Assembly (NCBI GenBank): GCA_023230285.1
Contig: JALNXP010000079.1
Span: 1-9,149, forward strand
Length of the DNA: 9,149 bases
Origin: Bacteroidales bacterium
GTDB lineage: Bacteria > Bacteroidota > Bacteroidia > Bacteroidales > BM520
Reading direction: 5' to 3'
The notes under the pieces were generated by a model, which worked only from the letters and a program-made list of their open reading frames with translations, had not been told where the DNA came from and made no database searches. Position numbers and translations under genes: made by a program. Shown here in pieces: positions 8,041-9,149 of the stretch. Position 1 is the first letter of the stretch, and every line of letters starts with the position of its first letter.

Positions 8041-8556
8041 TTAATCGTTTTCGTCAAACCGGTCTGTATTTAAGTTTGTTGAATCGGATTCAATGATGAC
8101 AGGTGCATATTTTTCATCATAAATAGAGATAAAATCATTTACGACAAAACAGCCTTTAAAATATTTGTTGAGTTTATTGCGGAATTTGTCGGCATCAAGT
8201 TTTGTCCTGAAATTACCGACTCTAACTCTATAATAAGGTTCTTTAAACGAGATATATGCCGGAATTTCAGGATAGATGCCATAAACGGTTTGAGCGGCAT
8301 CATAAGCACCTTGCTTAGAAAAATTTCCGGCTGTAAAATAGACTTGCACTCTAAAACCATAATAGCCTGCATGGAAGGAGTCGTGAAGAAGTTTTTTTTG
8401 TGTTAATGAATTTAGTGCAGGATTAGCAGTGATTTTTACGTTTCCAACATTTTTTTTATTGAGATAATTATCGGTAAATTGTGCATATCCGGCGCAAGAA
8501 AAAGAGGTTAAAATTGTGATAAACAGTATGTTAATATAAAAGTATCTTGTTGTCAT
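8041..8556 (-). CDS. secreted SPOR-domain protein
   Basis: A 171-residue protein with an N-terminal signal peptide (hydrophobic YINILFITILTSFS, likely cut after the Ala of AGYA at residue 25). A SPOR domain covers about residues 66-145: GFRVQVYFTAGNFSKQGAY, then a helix, then the second beta strand PYYRVRVGNFRTKLDADKF and a final VVNDFI strand. SPOR domains bind peptidoglycan strands stripped of stem peptides, often at division sites, so it should act in the periplasm attached to the wall. A short acidic tail (ESDSTNLNTDRFDEND) follows the domain. It is the first gene of a probable operon with the macroglobulin, with a -7 element about 27 nt upstream of its ATG. The pairing may link wall or envelope maintenance to protease defence, but this is inference. 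The family call is firm from the repeated F-x-V-Q-V and Y-x-V-R-V-G-x-F pattern. Confidence 0.9.
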   Translation of the reverse strand: MTTRYFYINILFITILTSFSCAGYAQFTDNYLNKKNVGNVKITANPALNSLTQKKLLHDSFHAGYYGFRVQVYFTAGNFSKQGAYDAAQTVYGIYPEIPAYISFKEPYYRVRVGNFRTKLDADKFRNKLNKYFKGCFVVNDFISIYDEKYAPVIIESDSTNLNTDRFDEND

Positions 8557-8582
8557 GATGTTCTAAGTATCAATATCATTTG

Positions 8583-8590
8583 CAAAGGTA
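8583..8590 (-). promoter_or_regulatory. -7 promoter element for the SPOR-macroglobulin operon (TACCTTTG)
   Basis: On the minus strand TACCTTTG is an exact match to TAnnTTTG and lies 26-33 nt upstream of the SPOR start codon, giving a short leader. The -33 position falls at the edge of a run of 12 T (plus-strand A, 8612-8623), reading TTTC rather than TTTG, so the upstream element is weak. This is the only promoter-like site seen ahead of the two minus-strand genes. Confidence 0.6.
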
Positions 8591-8631
8591 TACTATAATT
8601 TTATATTTTTGAAAAAAAAAAAATAAATAAT

Positions 8632-8662
8632 GTTGCAAATATCAATTAAAGCATTAACTTTG
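8632..8662 (+). promoter_or_regulatory. promoter of the lipoprotein gene (TTG, 19 nt, TAACTTTG)
   Basis: GTTG at 8632-8635 and TAACTTTG at 8655-8662 are separated by 19 nt, a good fit to the Bacteroidota -33/-7 promoter pattern. Transcription would start near 8668, giving a leader of about 115 nt before the ATG at 8784, long enough to hold regulation. I see no clear riboswitch or hairpin in that leader; it is AT-rich. Confidence 0.6.
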
Positions 8663-8783
8663 TGGTAATTTTTTAATGTTGTGCATTTTCAATTGCTTTT
8701 TTATGAAAACGACTGATAATTAGTGCGTTGTAGTGCCAATTTAGAAAAATGATTAAGTTAATAATTAATAAAAAAATACGAAT

Positions 8784-9149
8784 ATGAAAAAAATTTATTC
8801 TTTGTTATTGGTAATGGTTATTCTTTTTGCAGGATGCGGAAAAGAAAATGTTCCGGAAGTAATCACCGGTGATGTGTTTAATGTTACAGCTACAACAGCA
8901 AGTATTAGTGGAAATGTGTTAGATGACAATAATTCTGACATTACTGAAGCCGGCTATTGCTGGGGTACAAACGAAAATATTACTTATGAAAATAATTTGG
9001 GCATAGTTAAAGATGCTTTTGTTGGTAATGGTAATATGATTGATTATACTATAACAGATTTATTGCCTGCTGAGACTTATTTTGTCAGAGCTTTTGCAGT
9101 TAATGGCGTAGGCATTGGCTATGGTAATGTTAAACAATTTGTTGTTTCA
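8784..9149 (+). CDS. probable lipoprotein with Fn3-like domain, 5' part only
   Basis: The frame is open from ATG at 8784 to the window edge (122 residues, no stop), so the gene continues outside. It starts MKKIYSLLLVMVILFAGCGKEN: a basic N-terminus, a hydrophobic core and FAGC, an acceptable lipobox with Cys18 as the lipidated residue (Phe at -3 is less usual). The residue after Cys is Gly, compatible with outer-membrane sorting. Residues about 26-121 form a Bacteroidota-type Fn3-like repeat: VFNVTATTASISGNV, then EAGYCWGTNENITY, then YTITDLLPAETYFVRAFAVNG and GYGNVKQF. Such repeats, often in tandem, occur in surface lipoproteins and adhesin- or carbohydrate-related proteins, but this alone does not set a function. 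It is divergent from the SPOR gene and has its own promoter. The start is supported by the signal sequence directly after it. Confidence 0.88.
   Translation, partial: MKKIYSLLLVMVILFAGCGKENVPEVITGDVFNVTATTASISGNVLDDNNSDITEAGYCWGTNENITYENNLGIVKDAFVGNGNMIDYTITDLLPAETYFVRAFAVNGVGIGYGNVKQFVVS

Noticed and set aside
8139..8372. 77-codon minus-strand frame inside the SPOR gene.
   Set aside because: It is an alternative frame of a gene with a clear SPOR domain and signal peptide.

Overview
The window looks like chromosomal DNA of a member of the Bacteroidota (Bacteroidales-like, probably uncultured). It is AT-rich, ribosome binding sites are weak or absent, several TAnnTTTG-type -7 promoter elements precede genes, and the protein families (a very large alpha-2-macroglobulin, a secreted SPOR-domain protein, a lipoprotein with a Bacteroidota-style Fn3-like repeat) fit that phylum. 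No rRNA, tRNA or CRISPR was seen.

Left part (1 to about 1410): a decayed cassette. The 3' end of an unidentified gene overlaps by TAATG the start of an N6-adenine DNA methyltransferase gene, an arrangement typical of a restriction-modification operon. Each gene carries what looks like a single-base homopolymer frameshift (an extra C at 232-235, an extra T at 780-787). The methyltransferase is then cut off near 1137 by an IS66-family remnant. Only the last 76 codons of the transposase survive, on the minus strand, and the rest of both the element and the methyltransferase is missing.

Middle (1410-2007): a promoter-like element, a 17-codon leader ORF whose stop overlaps (ATGA) the start of a small all-helical, possibly TerB-like gene, then a perfect 12-bp stem hairpin. 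The hairpin lies between this gene and the convergent large gene and probably ends transcription of the latter.

Right part (2015-8590, minus strand): a likely two-gene operon, a secreted SPOR-domain protein followed 43 nt later by a 1993-residue alpha-2-macroglobulin family protein. The macroglobulin has the expected MG, bait-like, A2M and toroid regions, but the thioester motif expected as C-x-E-Q reads I-S-E-V, so it should not form a covalent thioester trap. It probably works in the periplasm or at the envelope as a thioester-independent protease inhibitor or envelope-protection factor. The SPOR protein would bind peptidoglycan.

Far right (8557-9149): a divergent intergenic region with a promoter on each strand and an A12 tract between them, then the start of a probable lipoprotein with an Fn3-like domain that runs off the window.

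No clearly new multi-gene system is visible. The points most worth a second look are the thioester-less macroglobulin with its acidic linker and SPOR partner, the eroded restriction-modification locus with its unidentified first gene, and the coupled leader ORF.
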